Positions 18,753 through 33,700 of a stretch of DNA of 64,000 nt are shown piece by piece (the stretch's first letter is position 1; every line of letters starts with the position of its first letter). The notes beneath the pieces are model-generated. The model did not search any database. It saw only the letters and a list, made by a program, of their open reading frames with translations, and had not been told where the DNA came from. The stretch is taken from NCBI GenBank assembly GCA_964020085.1, contig OZ026608.1, forward strand, positions 20,527,623 through 20,591,622, in the 5' to 3' direction. The translations under genes and the position numbers were made by a program. This DNA comes from Micromussa lordhowensis. Lineage: Eukaryota > Cnidaria > Anthozoa > Scleractinia > Lobophylliidae.

Positions 18753-21700
18753 ATGGCTGCAAGAATTCTACAAGTTTGTCTTTATGCGTGGCTCATGCCT
18801 ATAATAATAACGACAATGTTTGGAGGGACAGCCAAAGCTACAGGAGTCGTAAAGAACGGTAAGTACGACTAAAATAACTATTTCTTGTATTATAAGTTGT
18901 CACAGATCAATTCGTAAAGTTTTCGTTTTAATCGACTTATAAGCTTGCATTTCGAAAATTGTGACATTATAATGCACTCCGTTTTGCTTGACACTCTCTT
19001 TAAAATACTGGAAATCAGAGACATACTTCAGTAGTAAATTGTTTTAAAGTTGCTGGATATTTCGGTAGTACAATTAAAATCATGGAAGTGATTCTAAATC
19101 AGTTCTCGAGCCTCGTAGCACTACAAAAACTGAACAGCATTGAGAGAAATGGCCTCTGTCATCCCATGTTTATGTTTGTTTATAATTTTCTTTTCTTTGA
19201 AGACACGATAGAAATTTGATTGAGAATTGTTAGATTGGTTACAAAGGTATAATAAAAGATAGCTGTCGCCGATATGTGATCAATATATTGACTATAAACA
19301 TGTTTACACAGTGTATTATTTAAACCTGCAAACTATCTAGACCCATCGAATAAATTTGCCTAAAGATTTACATTTTGTCGCGACAAAAAAATTAGGCGGT
19401 AATAAATTTTACGCCGATTAAATTATTCAACCAGAGCGAACTATTCTACTGAATATACAAGTTTTGCTCCTTTCTCGTACATTAATGTAGATAGAGCGGT
19501 AGAATCGAAAGTTCACGAACATTATGATGCCAGTGTTGTTATGCGAGGCTTTCCTCAAATGGAGCTGCTGCCAGATTAGACCGAAATTGACGAGGAAAGT
19601 TGATGATTCTAAAAATTCCCTAAGGTAGTAATATAATAACACGAACATAAAAATGACATTGCAGAAATGAATGACTGGATGATTGATTAAAAGCTAAATA
19701 CTGACCAAAAAATAATTGGATCAATCAATAAAGTAACTGAAAGTTTCAACATTAAGAAAAGATATTCTGTTAGCGCTAAACGCATTCGTGTGGCAGTACA
19801 TTCCATTTGTGACTAAATCAGATCGAATAATTCATATGTGATTACTGAACTAAACAGTTAAAACAGTGTAATTATTTTTAAAAGAGTCCGATGTGTGGGC
19901 GAAATTAACTCGCCCAGGATTTTCAAAGCAAATTATTTCACCATTAGCTAATCCTTTGTGGCCAAGATTTCCTACCTGAAAGAGTATTAAAAGCTCAGCG
20001 AAACATTACAAGTATGTCGTACACAAAATCCACATCAAGGCTACGCCACGATTCGCTGGAACGGATTGTCTCCTGTCTGAGATTTCCGTTGGTAGGTTTA
20101 TGTTGTTAAAAAAGTCAAAGGTTGTGTACGAGTTTGAGACATTTATTGGTAATTAAAAACAGGCAGTCAGTCGATTTCAAAGAGAACGTTTTAACATGAG
20201 GAACTTCACACTGACTGGTAAAACTATACCAAGAGCTCTTAAAATAGCCGGAACTTGACCTAAAACTAAAGGTCACAGTTTAGTTGATGTTTGGAGGATT
20301 TCAGCTTAAGTGACTACTCGGTAGGTCACGAGAGCTCTCCAGATCCGCTATTCTGTTTCAAAAAGAGCCATTTTAAGAGCGTCCAGTGATCTATAGAATG
20401 ATCGAGATTGTTTGAAACAACTTTCAGAAAGAAGGTCTTACAAGCAACAGATAAAAGAAACCCAGCATTATCACCAAATAGTAACATAAGGCAAAAGAAC
20501 AAAGTTCATATTGTTCTTTAATGCCGATAAGATCTGTTTTATGTTGTCTGCTACTTAAGGATAAAAGTAGGCTAATTAGTTAAATATCAATGTGGGCCGT
20601 GTTCCTGGATAGCACAAGCAACTTGCTGATGAACACGCAATCAGGAACAAAATATATTTGATTAACGCTTTCAACTTGTGCTCGCGTTGACCTCAGCACC
20701 CGAAACTAATCTGGAAAAGAAATCTTCAGACCGCTGGAAGGAGCATAGAAAGGCTTTGTAATGTGTGCAACTAGTCATGAAAAAGAAATTGATCGAATAA
20801 TTGATCGACTAAATGCTGAAGAAAGCTCCCTTCTCATTGGTCAACACTGACTGCACTGGAATATAAAATCAGCGTACTGTATCATCATCATCAACAACAA
20901 CAACAACAACAATCATCTTTATTGGCTTGGAGGAAAAAATGTGCATGGAATATACTAAGTACATTAGAAGTTGATTAATAAGATAGATAGAAAGTAATTA
21001 TTATTTAAAAAAGAACCTAGAGGCTAAAAGAACCGTCAGGTTTTCGAATTAGCCCCTATTTGCTTTTATATTAAACTGAAGGAGAGAGCACAAGGAAAGA
21101 AAACCAATGATAGCATTACAATTTAAATTCTCAGACTGACAGTAAATATATTGTTTTACTTCTTTGGCAAAGGGAAATATACCGAGGTCAGCGCGCACTT
21201 ACCTCGGTCATTTCTTTGGCTTTTGTTGTTTATATAGTACCTAATACCTAGGAAGAGAACTCAACCATGGACTGATTGCCTCAGTCATAAGTTATTCATA
21301 GACATTGCCTCAGTCAAAAAAAAAAATCAGTTAATGTGGGATATCACGCCAAAGATGTATTGCCTGATAGGAGAATTTGTTTTCCAATGTTAGTACGAAC
21401 ATCATCACCATCCCAGACTATCAAATGAAATATAGTATTATTATTATTATTATTATTAGTTCATTTTTGTTTTGGCTCGGGCCTTTATCCTTAATTATTC
21501 TTGTTAATATCTCACTTTGTCACACTATTTATTGCACAATTTCATTTTATTTTTAACGATGGATGATGTTTCATCCAAACATGTTTTGTCTTCATTAAAA
21601 AATGAATTTCAAAAGCATCGTATGGTTCATCAAAGCGATATCTTACTTCGTGCTGCTACGAAGCCTTGGTATTATTATTATTATTATTATTATTATTGTT

Positions 21701-24700
21701 ATGATTAATATTAAATGAATCAAATGAAGTTTTCTGTGTTTTAAGGAACAATCCAATTTTCAGCTCTCATTATTTTCTTTCTTAATCTTACAATCTTTGG
21801 TTACTAAATTAAAACTTGCGCTAAGGTCTGACAAGCTGTAATATATCAAACACGAAAGACCGTGCTTAACCACATTTCTAAACACCGAAAAGAAAGCTGA
21901 AAATACGACGCGCAGCGGAGTATTTTTGACGAACTTTGAGGTGTTTTGGAAATGTGGTTTAAGTGTTTGATATATCTTCTCAATCGAGACTAAAACTAAA
22001 GAGAAAACGGGGTCGTAGCGTCGTATTTTCAACTTTCTTCTTGGTGTTTGGATATCTCGATGAAACACTGTCTCTTGTGTTTGATATATCATTTCATAGA
22101 TTTTGTTATATTTCAGGTCCTGGAAAACGTCAAACCTGCTCTGCTATGGCGTTTTCTTCAACGGCAGTTTTGTTGACGTGGAAGCCCTCCAGAATGGGCA
22201 GCGGATTGCACAACAAAAGAAATTTCTCTGTAAGGGAATATATCGCATGTACCTTCTCTCCAGTCTCTCGCTCAAGAGACGTCGGAGAACGGATCCGACA
22301 AATTCCATACTGATGACGTCACACTACAATCCGTGTGGTGTGTCTTTTAACTGGTTTTTATACTTACGAGCAAAAATTATTCAGTATATGGAATTTTTTG
22401 GGTCGAACCTCAAACGATCTCAAGCTGGGGGAAAAATTGGTCGCGTGAAAAAAATGATCCACTAAAACTGATTTATTGTCTACGTTGTGACAGGAAATAG
22501 CCACGTACAATTTTAAAATATTTCGCCATTCCAATAAATTTGTGTCGTCCGCTGGGAGATTGTAAGTTCAGTGAAGTCTTAACCGAAATGGCGACGAAAC
22601 GACAGTGTCATTGTTCTTTCCTAGATTCATTACTGGCCGTTATATTCCAAGGATCAAGTCACCGTGCTACAAGTCGGAGACGTGTCTCACAAGTTGATTG
22701 AAAATCTTGGTATTGTAACGTATTACGCCTTTAGGATTGTGGCAAAGGATCATACAGGAAAGCAGGATTACTGTGAAGTTTTAGTCAAGACGCTGAGAGA
22801 TTGTGAGTACTATTTTAGACTGGAAATCAAGTCGTGTATTCGACTATTGTCGACAAGAAAACGCAAACCTACTTGTTCTCTTCTTACTCCGCGATTCTAG
22901 GGAACTCTGCTGAGAGATTGAGGGAAAGCCCTAAAGACCGCTTGCAGCTGCATTCATTACGTTTAGCAGATCATTACCTTCCAAAACTCTCTTAAGATCG
23001 TATACATGTTTTTCACTGCTTATCTTTTGTGTAGTTCAAATGAGATTATTTAGACTATTTTTGTAATTTGTTGCAACATTGATAATGTTTGTATTATGTT
23101 TGTATCAATAAAATAGTTGAAAAGTGTAGCCTTGTAAAAAAACAAAGATAACTTGAAACAAAAAAATAATAATAAGTAAATAAATAGAAAACCTCAAGGA
23201 AAAGTTACTAAACTGAAATCAAAATTTTCGTTAATCCTGGGTTAGCTTTATCGTGCTTTGAACCACCCGGCTTATAAACTTTGAATTAAATTCTTGGCTT
23301 ACTTATCCCGGATTAAACTTAATCAGCTTTCGAAGAGCCGGGTTAGTTGATTTAGATCTAAATATTTGAGTAATATTAAAGGAATGTGGCAAAAACCCGT
23401 GATGACAAACCTGCGTGGCAATGCTCGCTCAAGAAATAAGAGACTACGAGAAAACAAACGAGAACGAGAGAACACTCGCGCAGCGCAGATTCCACGTCAG
23501 CGCGCATGTCATCCCACTTCAAATCCCTCCTTGCTCGCGCCCTATTACTACTCGAACGCCTGTTTCTCAGGCTAATGATGTATTCAATCCTTCCAATGGA
23601 GTTGCAATACTCCTAACTACTTCAAGTTACATTCATACGTAAGACAATCACCTAAAAATGTCACTTGGTCGTTATAAGCTAACCAACTTAATTTTAAATT
23701 ACATTTTCAGCTCGTTTTGCTGTTCCGATGGATATAAAACGTCTAAGTGGAGGCGTCGCAGGGTTCAAAGCGAACTGGAAAGCTGTTACAATACAGGACA
23801 ACCAAGTAATCTATAGATTGTTTATGGAGTGGAAATCCCGAGGGCAAGTTCACGTTCGATTACTCTGTGAAACAAATGTAACAACTTGCGTGGTTGCAGA
23901 AAGGTTACCGGTTCCACATCGCGTGTATGTCAGTGTTGTTCTGGTGAAAGAAGTTCCCAAATTCCAGGCTGGAAATATTCGATCTTACCCTACAAGGAAG
24001 GTTTTCATTCCAGAAATTGGAAATTTACCGACTAAACCAGGTAAGAGACGAACATCTCATTTCTCCTAACAATTTGAATACATTTTGAAGTAGATCAGTG
24101 ATGAGAATAACGAAAATCATCACATAAGGGTTCAGCGGTTTACTGAGAAAATTCTTGTTAATTTAAGACTCTAAAAACTGTTAAAGGAAAAGTCTGCCCT
24201 CGAAATAGCTCTCCTAAATTAAGATGAAATCTGATAGAAGATCGAGTAACAATTAGGTATTGCCCTTTATACATTTTCTTAAAGCTAAAGATATAAATAG
24301 TTGCCTGGAATAACACTGGAAACATTTTCCAAAGGGAACTCGAGAAAATAAATTTCAGAGTTCAGAGAAATTGTGCAAACACAGGTAAAAGTTTCATCAC
24401 CAGTTTCATTTCACCACTTCTTTCAAGTGTTTCCCATGAACTTCAAAAATTTGTTTTCGACATTTGGTGTTGTTAGAAATGATCTTTTCGAGAAGATATT
24501 TAAAACAGCCTCACAGAAGTTTGCGAAATGATGTAAATAATCTAAGTTCAAAGTTAAATTTTTGTCCACTCGTTATTCTAACTTCTGCTTGATTCCTTCT
24601 TAATATGTCGTGACTACAATTTTGGTCGTTCAGAGGAAATAAATCTCAGAGGAAATAAAACTCTCTCTTGTTTTTCCTCATCAACAGCTCATGTGGTCAA

Positions 24701-27700
24701 CAAGACTCACATCCTAAAAATCGTAGCCCATAGTCTTGGCTGGAATTTCGTCAATCTCTCATGGAATGCCATAACGGTGGTAGGCGGTCACGTGACTTAC
24801 CGAGTTACCTCTAAAGGAAGGAATAACATCATTGACAAGGTGGCGTTAAGTACGTCAGTGCTACTTTCAGGTCTTGATCAGCTAACCAGGTATAAAATTA
24901 AAGTGCAGGCACAGGAAAAGAATGGAGGTTCTTTACTCGCATCGGCTGTAGTCGTGTTAAACACTTTGGGTGAGTTTTAGATATTTCGTATTAAAAGAAT
25001 TAAGGGAACTCAGGCACAGTATTTTGAGTTGTTTTGGCCACGCACAAAATTCCCCTTATAATGAAGGAAACCTGAAAGTAGTAGTTTACTTAGATAGAAA
25101 AACAACAAAGAGATAATAAGAAACAATTATGGACAAGGATGGTTAAGGATGGAGAAGATTTAAATGGATTACAAACGGCGAACCTTAGGCTAATTTTTTT
25201 TAAGATCTGCAAACTGTGGCGTAAGCTCCTTTAAATATTGCACAAAAGTTGGTATAACAGCCCAAGATAGAAGAAACTACTCATCTTTCCTTCTCTATGT
25301 GCCACTGTACAATGTCAACGATATCACAGTAAGTCGTGATACTTCTTTAATTTAGAAAAACAGCTGAAGGTTGAGGGTCTTTGGTGTTCCGTAATATTTC
25401 ACACTTTTAAGTTTTCATTACATAACAGAGAAACAAAGCAATAATTGCTTTTAAGTAAAGACATGTCGATTGGTCGAAAAACTGCGTGGCAAGCAAGATT
25501 TGATTCTCAATCATTCAGACAGAAAAGTAAAACCACTATTGTTTATCTGCATACGAGCCAAGTGGCCCATCAGGCCGGAGCTTATCCCGGTTTCCATAGC
25601 ATGAAGCGACTAGAAATATTTCTACTCCCCCCTGGATGGGATGCTAGTCCATCGCAGGGTTACCCCCAGCATTAAATTCGCCGGTACCCATTTATATACA
25701 CGTGGGTGGAGAGAGGCACCGTGAGAGTAAAGTGTCTTGCCTAAGAACACAACACAATGTCCCAGGCCAGGGCTCGAACCCGGAGCGCTCGCTCCGGAGT
25801 CGAGCGCACTAACCATGAGGCCACCGCGCCTCCATACTATTGTTTGTACTCAAAGTTTATTTTGCCTTTTGTTTTCCCTTACAGACAAGAACGAATGTTT
25901 GGAATTATCCAACACCATTTGCTCCAATCACTCTGAATGTATAAATACCAGAGGGAGTTATTTTTGTCGCTGTCTTCCGGGGTGGGCTGGTGACGGAAAA
26001 ACTTGCAAAGGTTTGTGTGATTGATAACTTAATCTATATATGAGCAATGATGGAGATAAATAGACCGTAATGAACGTCTACAGTCGGCCATTTTGTGTTA
26101 AAATAAAGTCCACGAGTCCTCAGCTTCTACGTTCGCTATAAATGATCAACTGAAAGGTTCCAAGTGAAAACGAAGGAGTGGTTAGGAACTGATCAGGGCC
26201 TAGTTTTGTCTGCTCAGTTGGGTTGCGGTAAGAGATGCGCGAGCGCAGGCTGAGCGCGTTGCTAGCAGAAGATCATTTGTAAATTTTCTTCTGGTTTGAA
26301 TACAAACCTTTTGTAAGTGCTTCTTTGTTTACAAGTATGATTTATGATTGCGGCGTGATTGAAGGAAGTTTTGCGCGAACTAAAATGTCCTTGAGTGATT
26401 TTTCCTTCCTGTAAGATACAATCGGTGGTGGTGATACAAACATTATGCTTGGCTTAACATATTTTGCCAATTCATACATTCATAATTCTTTGTTCGTTTC
26501 AGAAGCACCAGTTAACAAAGAAAACCAAACGTATTGTGACAGCCATAACTACGTAAACATCACGTGGCCAGTGACGTCAAAAGGGAACACAGCACTATCA
26601 CTGTGTCCGGGTGGAATGAGAGGTGCATTTTAATTAGATCCTTGTTCGAAAAAGTAGTCAGTGAAACTCATTAAATTTCGCCTTGCCAACGGATGTAGTT
26701 TACTAAACTGTGTTCACATTTTTGTTGCTTGAAAAAATTACCCAAAAACTGGCGGTCCCGACAAAAGCATCAAGAACACATTTTTAATCCTCCGTTTCTG
26801 TGTGTCACATCAATTCCCATTTTCGCAATTGTTGAACATAGTTTACACTTTCTACTAAGAATGGTCGAGGGCATGAGAAAAGGCAAACGCAAGCAATATT
26901 TTGCAAATGCAAAGATGAGATCTACTTGTATTTTCATATTTTCGTGGCTTATTAGGAGTTAGAAAAAATAAAGCAAAATACAGACTTTACTGCATGACTC
27001 TACTTGAACTACCTGACAGCTGAAACACAGCACGTCTGTTACGAAAAACTTGCAACATTAAATATCATTCATTTTCAGGGATCGCCAAGAGAAACTGTTT
27101 GAAAGTTTCTGATGGAGGTGCGGTGTGGGGCGTTCCTGACCTAAGTGAATGTATTTCAGACGAAATGACAGAGATCTCTCGACAGGTACTGTTCAGTAGA
27201 AATTATCGTTAAATCAAATTAATGGACCAAATAATCGTATAAACGTTTCCAATGGCGCACAACTGGTTTGACATTTTTTCTTGTTAAAAAGTGTGTTTTA
27301 TTCCACTAATGACAGCTAGACGATCCCGATGCTGACGTCATTGATATCGCCATGAAACTTGCCAACGTCACCACCGTCCCCACGCATGCGCAAGCTCCAC
27401 TACAGACTGGTGACCTCAAGCTAGCTGTTGACGTCATAGAGAGGATTTCTGAGAAGAGTCTGGACATTATTTACCAACAATACCCTGACGCAAGCAAGAG
27501 AGCAGAAAAAGTCCAAGAAATCACTCAGGTCTGTTTTACAGTGGTTTAATTGAAGAAGGAATCCACCAGAACTCGGAGTACTAGTGTGCAAAGATTGTTT
27601 ACATCATATCGCAAACTTCTCTACGACTGTTTTAAATATCTTCTCAAAACAAATCATTTCTAGCAACACCAAATGTCGAAACTGACACATTTTAAAGTTC

Positions 27701-30700
27701 ATATGAGCATGAAACACTTGAAAGTGCTGATGAAATGAAATCGCACTTGTGTTTGCACATTTTCTCTGAACTTGGAAAGGTGCGCAGTTGCCCAGATACT
27801 GATATTGATCCAAAATTTTTTATATCTTTAGCTTTTGGAAAATGCAAAAAGGATTTTAATATACTTAACATTATTCTGGTACAAGATTTTTGTCCTCTAA
27901 CAATTGAGTTGCTTGATTTTCTATCGGATTTCATCATAATCCCTCTTGTGTTGTCCATAGGTGTTTTTCCCGCTGCATTTTGAAATGTAACTTTTTTTTT
28001 GATGCTTTGCTATCTTCTAGACCGTGTTGAAGTCGTCCAGTAACATCGTGGACAGCAAAGCTCTTGAATCCTGGAAGTTTATGCCAAAGGTGCGTGTAAG
28101 ACAAGAAGGCGAAACTGTAACTATCACTTAGATTGTCATCTTAATTTGCATTTGAACGAATCTTGTTAAAAGTATCATAGGTCCAAAATGATTGCAATAT
28201 ATATAAACTGCGGATTAGTCGAACTCACTTCACCCTAGCTTCGCATGGTTTTGTTTCTGCTATTGTAACTAACACTTATATTGCTAGCGCGGATTTTAAC
28301 TGAGTGCCGTAAAACCAAAACCAAACCAATTTCAAACCATTCATACTACTCAGTCATTCTCAAACCGTAGTAAAACCAAAAACCAAAGTAATTGCCTGAT
28401 TTCTTTCGAGACTCAACTAAAAACCGTGCTGGTTGTGATGATATTCCTGGTCTAATAACTCTTCTGCCTTTTGTAGGATTCCATGGCTGCTGAAGCCAGT
28501 AAACTTTTAAAAGGAGTTGATGCTGTTGCTTTACATTTGGCCAAAACAGCACTCACAAGGGATACCAGTGTATATGAGGCACCAAACGTCGGTAAGTCGT
28601 ACACTGACTCGAGAACTGTGAGAATAATACTCGATATTTATACGAACCTTATACGAAACTCTTCGGGTGGTGATCGATAAGTGTGGAAAATTATTAGAGC
28701 CCGAAAAGTATTCCCGACCCTTCGGGTGTTGGTAGATAAGTTTCGGGATCTCTTTTGGTGATGTTCTATAAGCATTGAAAACTCTTCGTGTAGTTATGTT
28801 ATATGTTTATATTGTTATTAACGTTCAGCAATATGCAGTCTAAGATGTCATTGTCTGACCATTTCTTTCAAGTATTGAGTGCTAAGGCCATAAAAGACCG
28901 CAATCCAGTTGACCAGCGAATACCACCAGCATCCAGGAACACGAAGCCTATAGATGACGTCACGAGAAACATGCGCAATGTTACGTCTAGCAGTGTCCTG
29001 TTACCAGGCTCCGTGCTCATGTTGCAGCAGAATCAGAGTGACCCGAGTAAGTGACTTAATATGTTCCTGTCATTTGTGTAGCACAGGCAAGATGTTGTTC
29101 TCACAGGATAAGAGAAAGAAAGTTTCTAGGCTTTTCAGTCCTACCACGTGTACGATTATTTGTACTGCACCAATGTCTGTTTGAAAAAAATTCAATCACT
29201 GACACTCGGAAAAATGTTTTTCGAGTTCTTCTAAGAGAAGTTAGGATTGTGAATCAATTACTCATGAACTTTGCTTCCTGGGTCATTTAACTAGGTTCAC
29301 AAAGCTTAGCAAAGTCACTGCTCACTGCTAGTATTTACATGTGAAAAGACAGTATGTGATAAGTTTAGTAGAAGAATATGAGAAAAATAGTTAGTGGATA
29401 GTGACAAAAACCTCTATGACTTTTCGCTGATTTCAGCTTGTATTTTTCAGAGGCCAAAGGGCGAGTTTTTCTTTATTGCATGCGTACGAAAACTGAACAG
29501 ATCTAAAGCCTACAAGCATTGCCTGAATCTTTGCTTTTCTCCTTGTTCTCAGCCGAAACTCAATATATAACCTTTGTGTCCTTCCGTAATCTCAAAGCCT
29601 TGATGCAACCAAGCGCGGAAAACAGGTACGTTTTTTTTATAAAAAGTGAAAAAGAAATTGAATTAAGTCTCACAGTCCCTTTCTCCACCCAGGTGTAAAA
29701 TGAGTTCCGGAAAATTGTCAGTTAACTGCGCAGTTTGACAAAATGTCTGTGTTATCCTAGCATTGCATTGTCCTAGCATCACACCCAGGGGGGAGAAGCA
29801 CTTATCCAGATTGCTTCATTCTACGAAAATCGGGAAATGCTCCCGCTGTAGTTTGACTCGGATGCAACTTTTTTCATTTTATCTTTTTGTACTTTGACTC
29901 TTCAGATCGCCGGAGCCAACTGAAGAAGGAAGTGACTTGGGTAGAATCGAGTCAGAAATTACATCAGTCTCATTGCACCCAATAAAAATTAACAGCTTTG
30001 ACGAACCAATCACCTTGACTCTTAAAAACACTCAGGTTGGTGTAAATTAGTATAATATGAATATGTCACAAAAACATCGAACGTTGGTCAAGGGGTCGGC
30101 GACATTTTTTCGTGCAAAGATTTTGGTTTTAATTATTTAATTTTTGAATTTTCATGGTTTCTTTTTTGCAGGAAAGCGACAAAGGTGAAGCAAGCTGTGT
30201 TTTTTGGAATATATCCGCGTATGTTATCAGAAAACCTTTCACTTTTTTCGATTAAATTTGCACTAAAAGGAACTTAGTCACGGTATTGTGAATTGTTTTG
30301 GCACCTTACAAAACTACTCTTGCCCCTTTTCTTTACTTTTCCTCGGCCCTTTTACTCTCGCTAACTTTCGCGTTTCACATAATATTCTTTCTGGCTGGTG
30401 TAAGAAGTTGGGTGTTAATTATGGGCAAAGCCTGGAAATGGGACCTTGATCAATTCTAGGTATAAGGGGTCATTTTCCCACCATTTGTACACCAAAATGG
30501 ATAACGTTTTTTAATTTGCTACATCAGGGTGCCGTCGGCATCCAAAAGCGACTGTTGTGCGGATAGATCTATCCTAGGTCTACTAACTGCTTATCAAGAA
30601 TATCTTATGACATTTAAATTGATGACGTCACAAGTGGTACAAAGAGCGCTACCACTCAGTGTGCGTATATGTGCGCTTGGGAATCAAAGGGTTAAGAGGC

Positions 30701-33700
30701 GTATTAAATTCCCATGCTTTGTTTAAGACAACAACACATAAAATAACTGCAAAACAGCCTCCTATCTTTCAATCAAAAATTAGATATAATTTTAACGTAG
30801 TTTTTTTTTACATAGTTTTATTTCAAGTTTACAGGACAGTAATGCAAGTGTCTGTCTTGTAACGTAGTTTTTGTTTCTGTAGTAAACGTGGTTTCTGGTC
30901 AGAAGCAGGCTGTCATTTGACAAAGAAGAATTCCAGTCATACCACGTGTCAGTGCTACCATCTGACAAGCTTTGCAGTGCTCATGCGCGTGAAGGACATG
31001 CCAGACAATGACGTAATGGTAAGTTGTAATGGGTCTAATCAGGTAACAAGTGTCGTTTTTTATGAAATCTCCGTAGGCGCAATTGGAACTTCCAGATTCT
31101 TGTTACTTAATCAGCATTGTTTTTAAGTGAGCTTCAGCTGTGATACACTTGATTCTGTAACGTAATTTTTGGTCAGTTAAAATGTTTAAAACAAGTTAAA
31201 ATTTCATTTTAGCTTGTCTCATATTGATCATCATAACATAAAAATATTAAATCTGAATCGGGGAAAAGAGGACAATGGCAATTTTAAATTAAGACATCGA
31301 ATTTAAGAGCCAAGATTCAGTTTTCTATACGTAAACGATCTGTCATTTGAAACTAACTTACTGTTAGTTTAATATTTTGTGACTTTCGTTCTCTTTTTTA
31401 TCAACAGAAGAAACACCAGTTTGCATTGAGCCTCATTTCGTACATTGGTATCTCCATTTCCATCTTGGCTTTGTCCATTTCTTTTCTTACCTTCGCGTTC
31501 CTAAGGTGAGAACTGCTGCTCACCATCAATCTGTGCGCGTGCGCACTCAACAGCCATTCATTCCATACACGGATCTCTACATAGCTATGACATCATTATG
31601 GCCTTCGGGTCGAATCTTAGCCGTTTCTCATGCTAGAGAAGACGCAGCTGTTAGTGGACCTTTTCGGCGATACGGTGGCCATTTTGAATTCTAGTGTTTC
31701 AAATAACTATTATGATATGCTTAGGGGCGTCCATTCGGTCTATGTAGTATTGTTGTGACATACTCTACACTATTGAAAAATTGTGAAAGTATTCTGACTG
31801 TTGGACAATTTTGTTCCCCTTTACAGGTTTAGAAATACTCGTCACCGTTATTTTGTTCACGCTAATTTAGCGCTTTCCCTTGGTTTGGCGGAGACTTTAT
31901 TTCTGTTCGGAGTTACCAAGACTGCAAACAAGGTATTAATGTTGATACAATGCTGCGTCATTAAAACTATGACTTAGTTTGAAAACTAACCCGACACCGC
32001 TATCCCAAATCAGTTCCCCAGAATACTGGTAGTTAGTACTTTCCCTCAAAGAAGAGAAGGAGCGAGGTGGAGTTTTCTTTATGTTACTAGAAAGTGTCTA
32101 TACTTCTCTTTTAAAAGTTTGGCTCGTGAACTCAAGGGTTTCAGGTTTGAATTTTGGCATTTGAACCAGAGAACCTCAATCCACCGTAGGAAAAAAGATG
32201 ATGGCTGCACATTTTACCACAATACCTTGCGAACCTAACACAGCGTATAAGACACAAGGAAAGCCATATTTTTACAATATTTGTCCCTGTACTAAGGACA
32301 TTGTGTATCGTAGGTTTGAAGATTTTATAACCCTTCCGTACCTTTTTATGAACGTCGTTAAAGTTTTCGTTCGCTAAGAACTGTGGGTAAATGTACCAGT
32401 CGCCATCTTTTTTCCTACGGAGGATTATAAAATAGCTTCTGACGAACAGCAGGTCTCTTCCACCATATATATATTTATAAGAAAAAAGATTAGGTTAAAT
32501 CGACTTTTTTCAACTTCTATTACAAAGTCTGACATTAATTTTGTCCGGTATTTATACTGACCGTCGCTCTTAATAACTTTGATAGTAAATCCCTTATTCA
32601 CCGATTATCTGCAAAACAATCGTTATCGTGCTTTCTTCAGCTTGTATTGCACAATCTGAGATTAATTTTCTCCCGTATTTACTGACCATCGCTGTTAGAT
32701 AATTTTGATAATAACTCCTTTCTTACAGGTCATCTGCAAAACAATCGCTATCACGTTACATTATCTCTTCCTGTCGTCGTTTTGTTGGATGGCGCTCGAA
32801 GGAATCGTCCTTTATCTTCTTCTTGTTAAAATTTTTCGCACTAAGACTCGGTCAGCGAGAGACAAAGCAGTGTTCATGCTGTGTGGCTGGGGTAAGCCTT
32901 CTCTGTAATAAATTAAACTAACATTAATTAAGTTTGATGATGATTTTCAGTCCGTACTGCGCACTCCCGAGAATTTGTTTGCGTTTTCTGTTTTGTTTCA
33001 TGTAAGACATCACAAAATGTAAACAGTAGTTCGTATAGTGTGATCGTCCAGGTGAGGGTAGTTCTGAGAAGAACTGTTGTTGGTGACTGTAAACATTTCG
33101 CAACTACTTACATGAAGTAAATTCAAAGTTTCAAAACAACCGCCATTATGGATGCGAATCGGTCGAAACTTTACGCTACGTTCGTTGTCTTATCACTAGA
33201 TGAAACAACTTCGCAGCTGTAAAAAACAATGAAGCTGTTGGAAAAAGAATTTGAAAGGCCTCAAAGATAAGGTATGTGGTTCGTAACGAATAACATCGAT
33301 TCGCATTCCATCGAGTGAGAAACATATAGGGTACCGAGACTGCGCAGTACGGACTCCAAATCATCTTTAATACCTTTTCTAGGGTAATTAAAATAACATC
33401 GTCTCCCCAGTTGCGATTCAAGCACTGAACACCCTCAAGCATTCCAGCAAGGTATGATGAGCAAGAGCCTGACTCACCGTCATATTCAGGGGACCCAGTA
33501 GTCAGAAAATAAATTGCCTGTGGGGGGAGGGGGGAGGGACTTCCATCTGAAAAGGTCGATAATGCTTGTTGTCTCGCTTAGGGGTGTAAATCCCGGATTT
33601 TGGTCTCGCTTAGGGTGGGCAGGATGAAACGCCACTATTTTTAGCAGTCAAGGTATTTTTCAGGCTGCACTCGAAGAAATGATTGAAAACAGTTTTGATT

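Noticed and set aside
22103..22465. 120-codon frame overlapping adhesion-GPCR exon 2
   Set aside because: Wrong frame for the FN3 domain; it reads through the donor at 22230 into intron and a MITE half-copy.
25760..25833. A possible tRNA gene with box A and box B
   Set aside because: No complete cloverleaf or acceptor stem; it continues into a SINE body and has a truncated sister copy at 36867.
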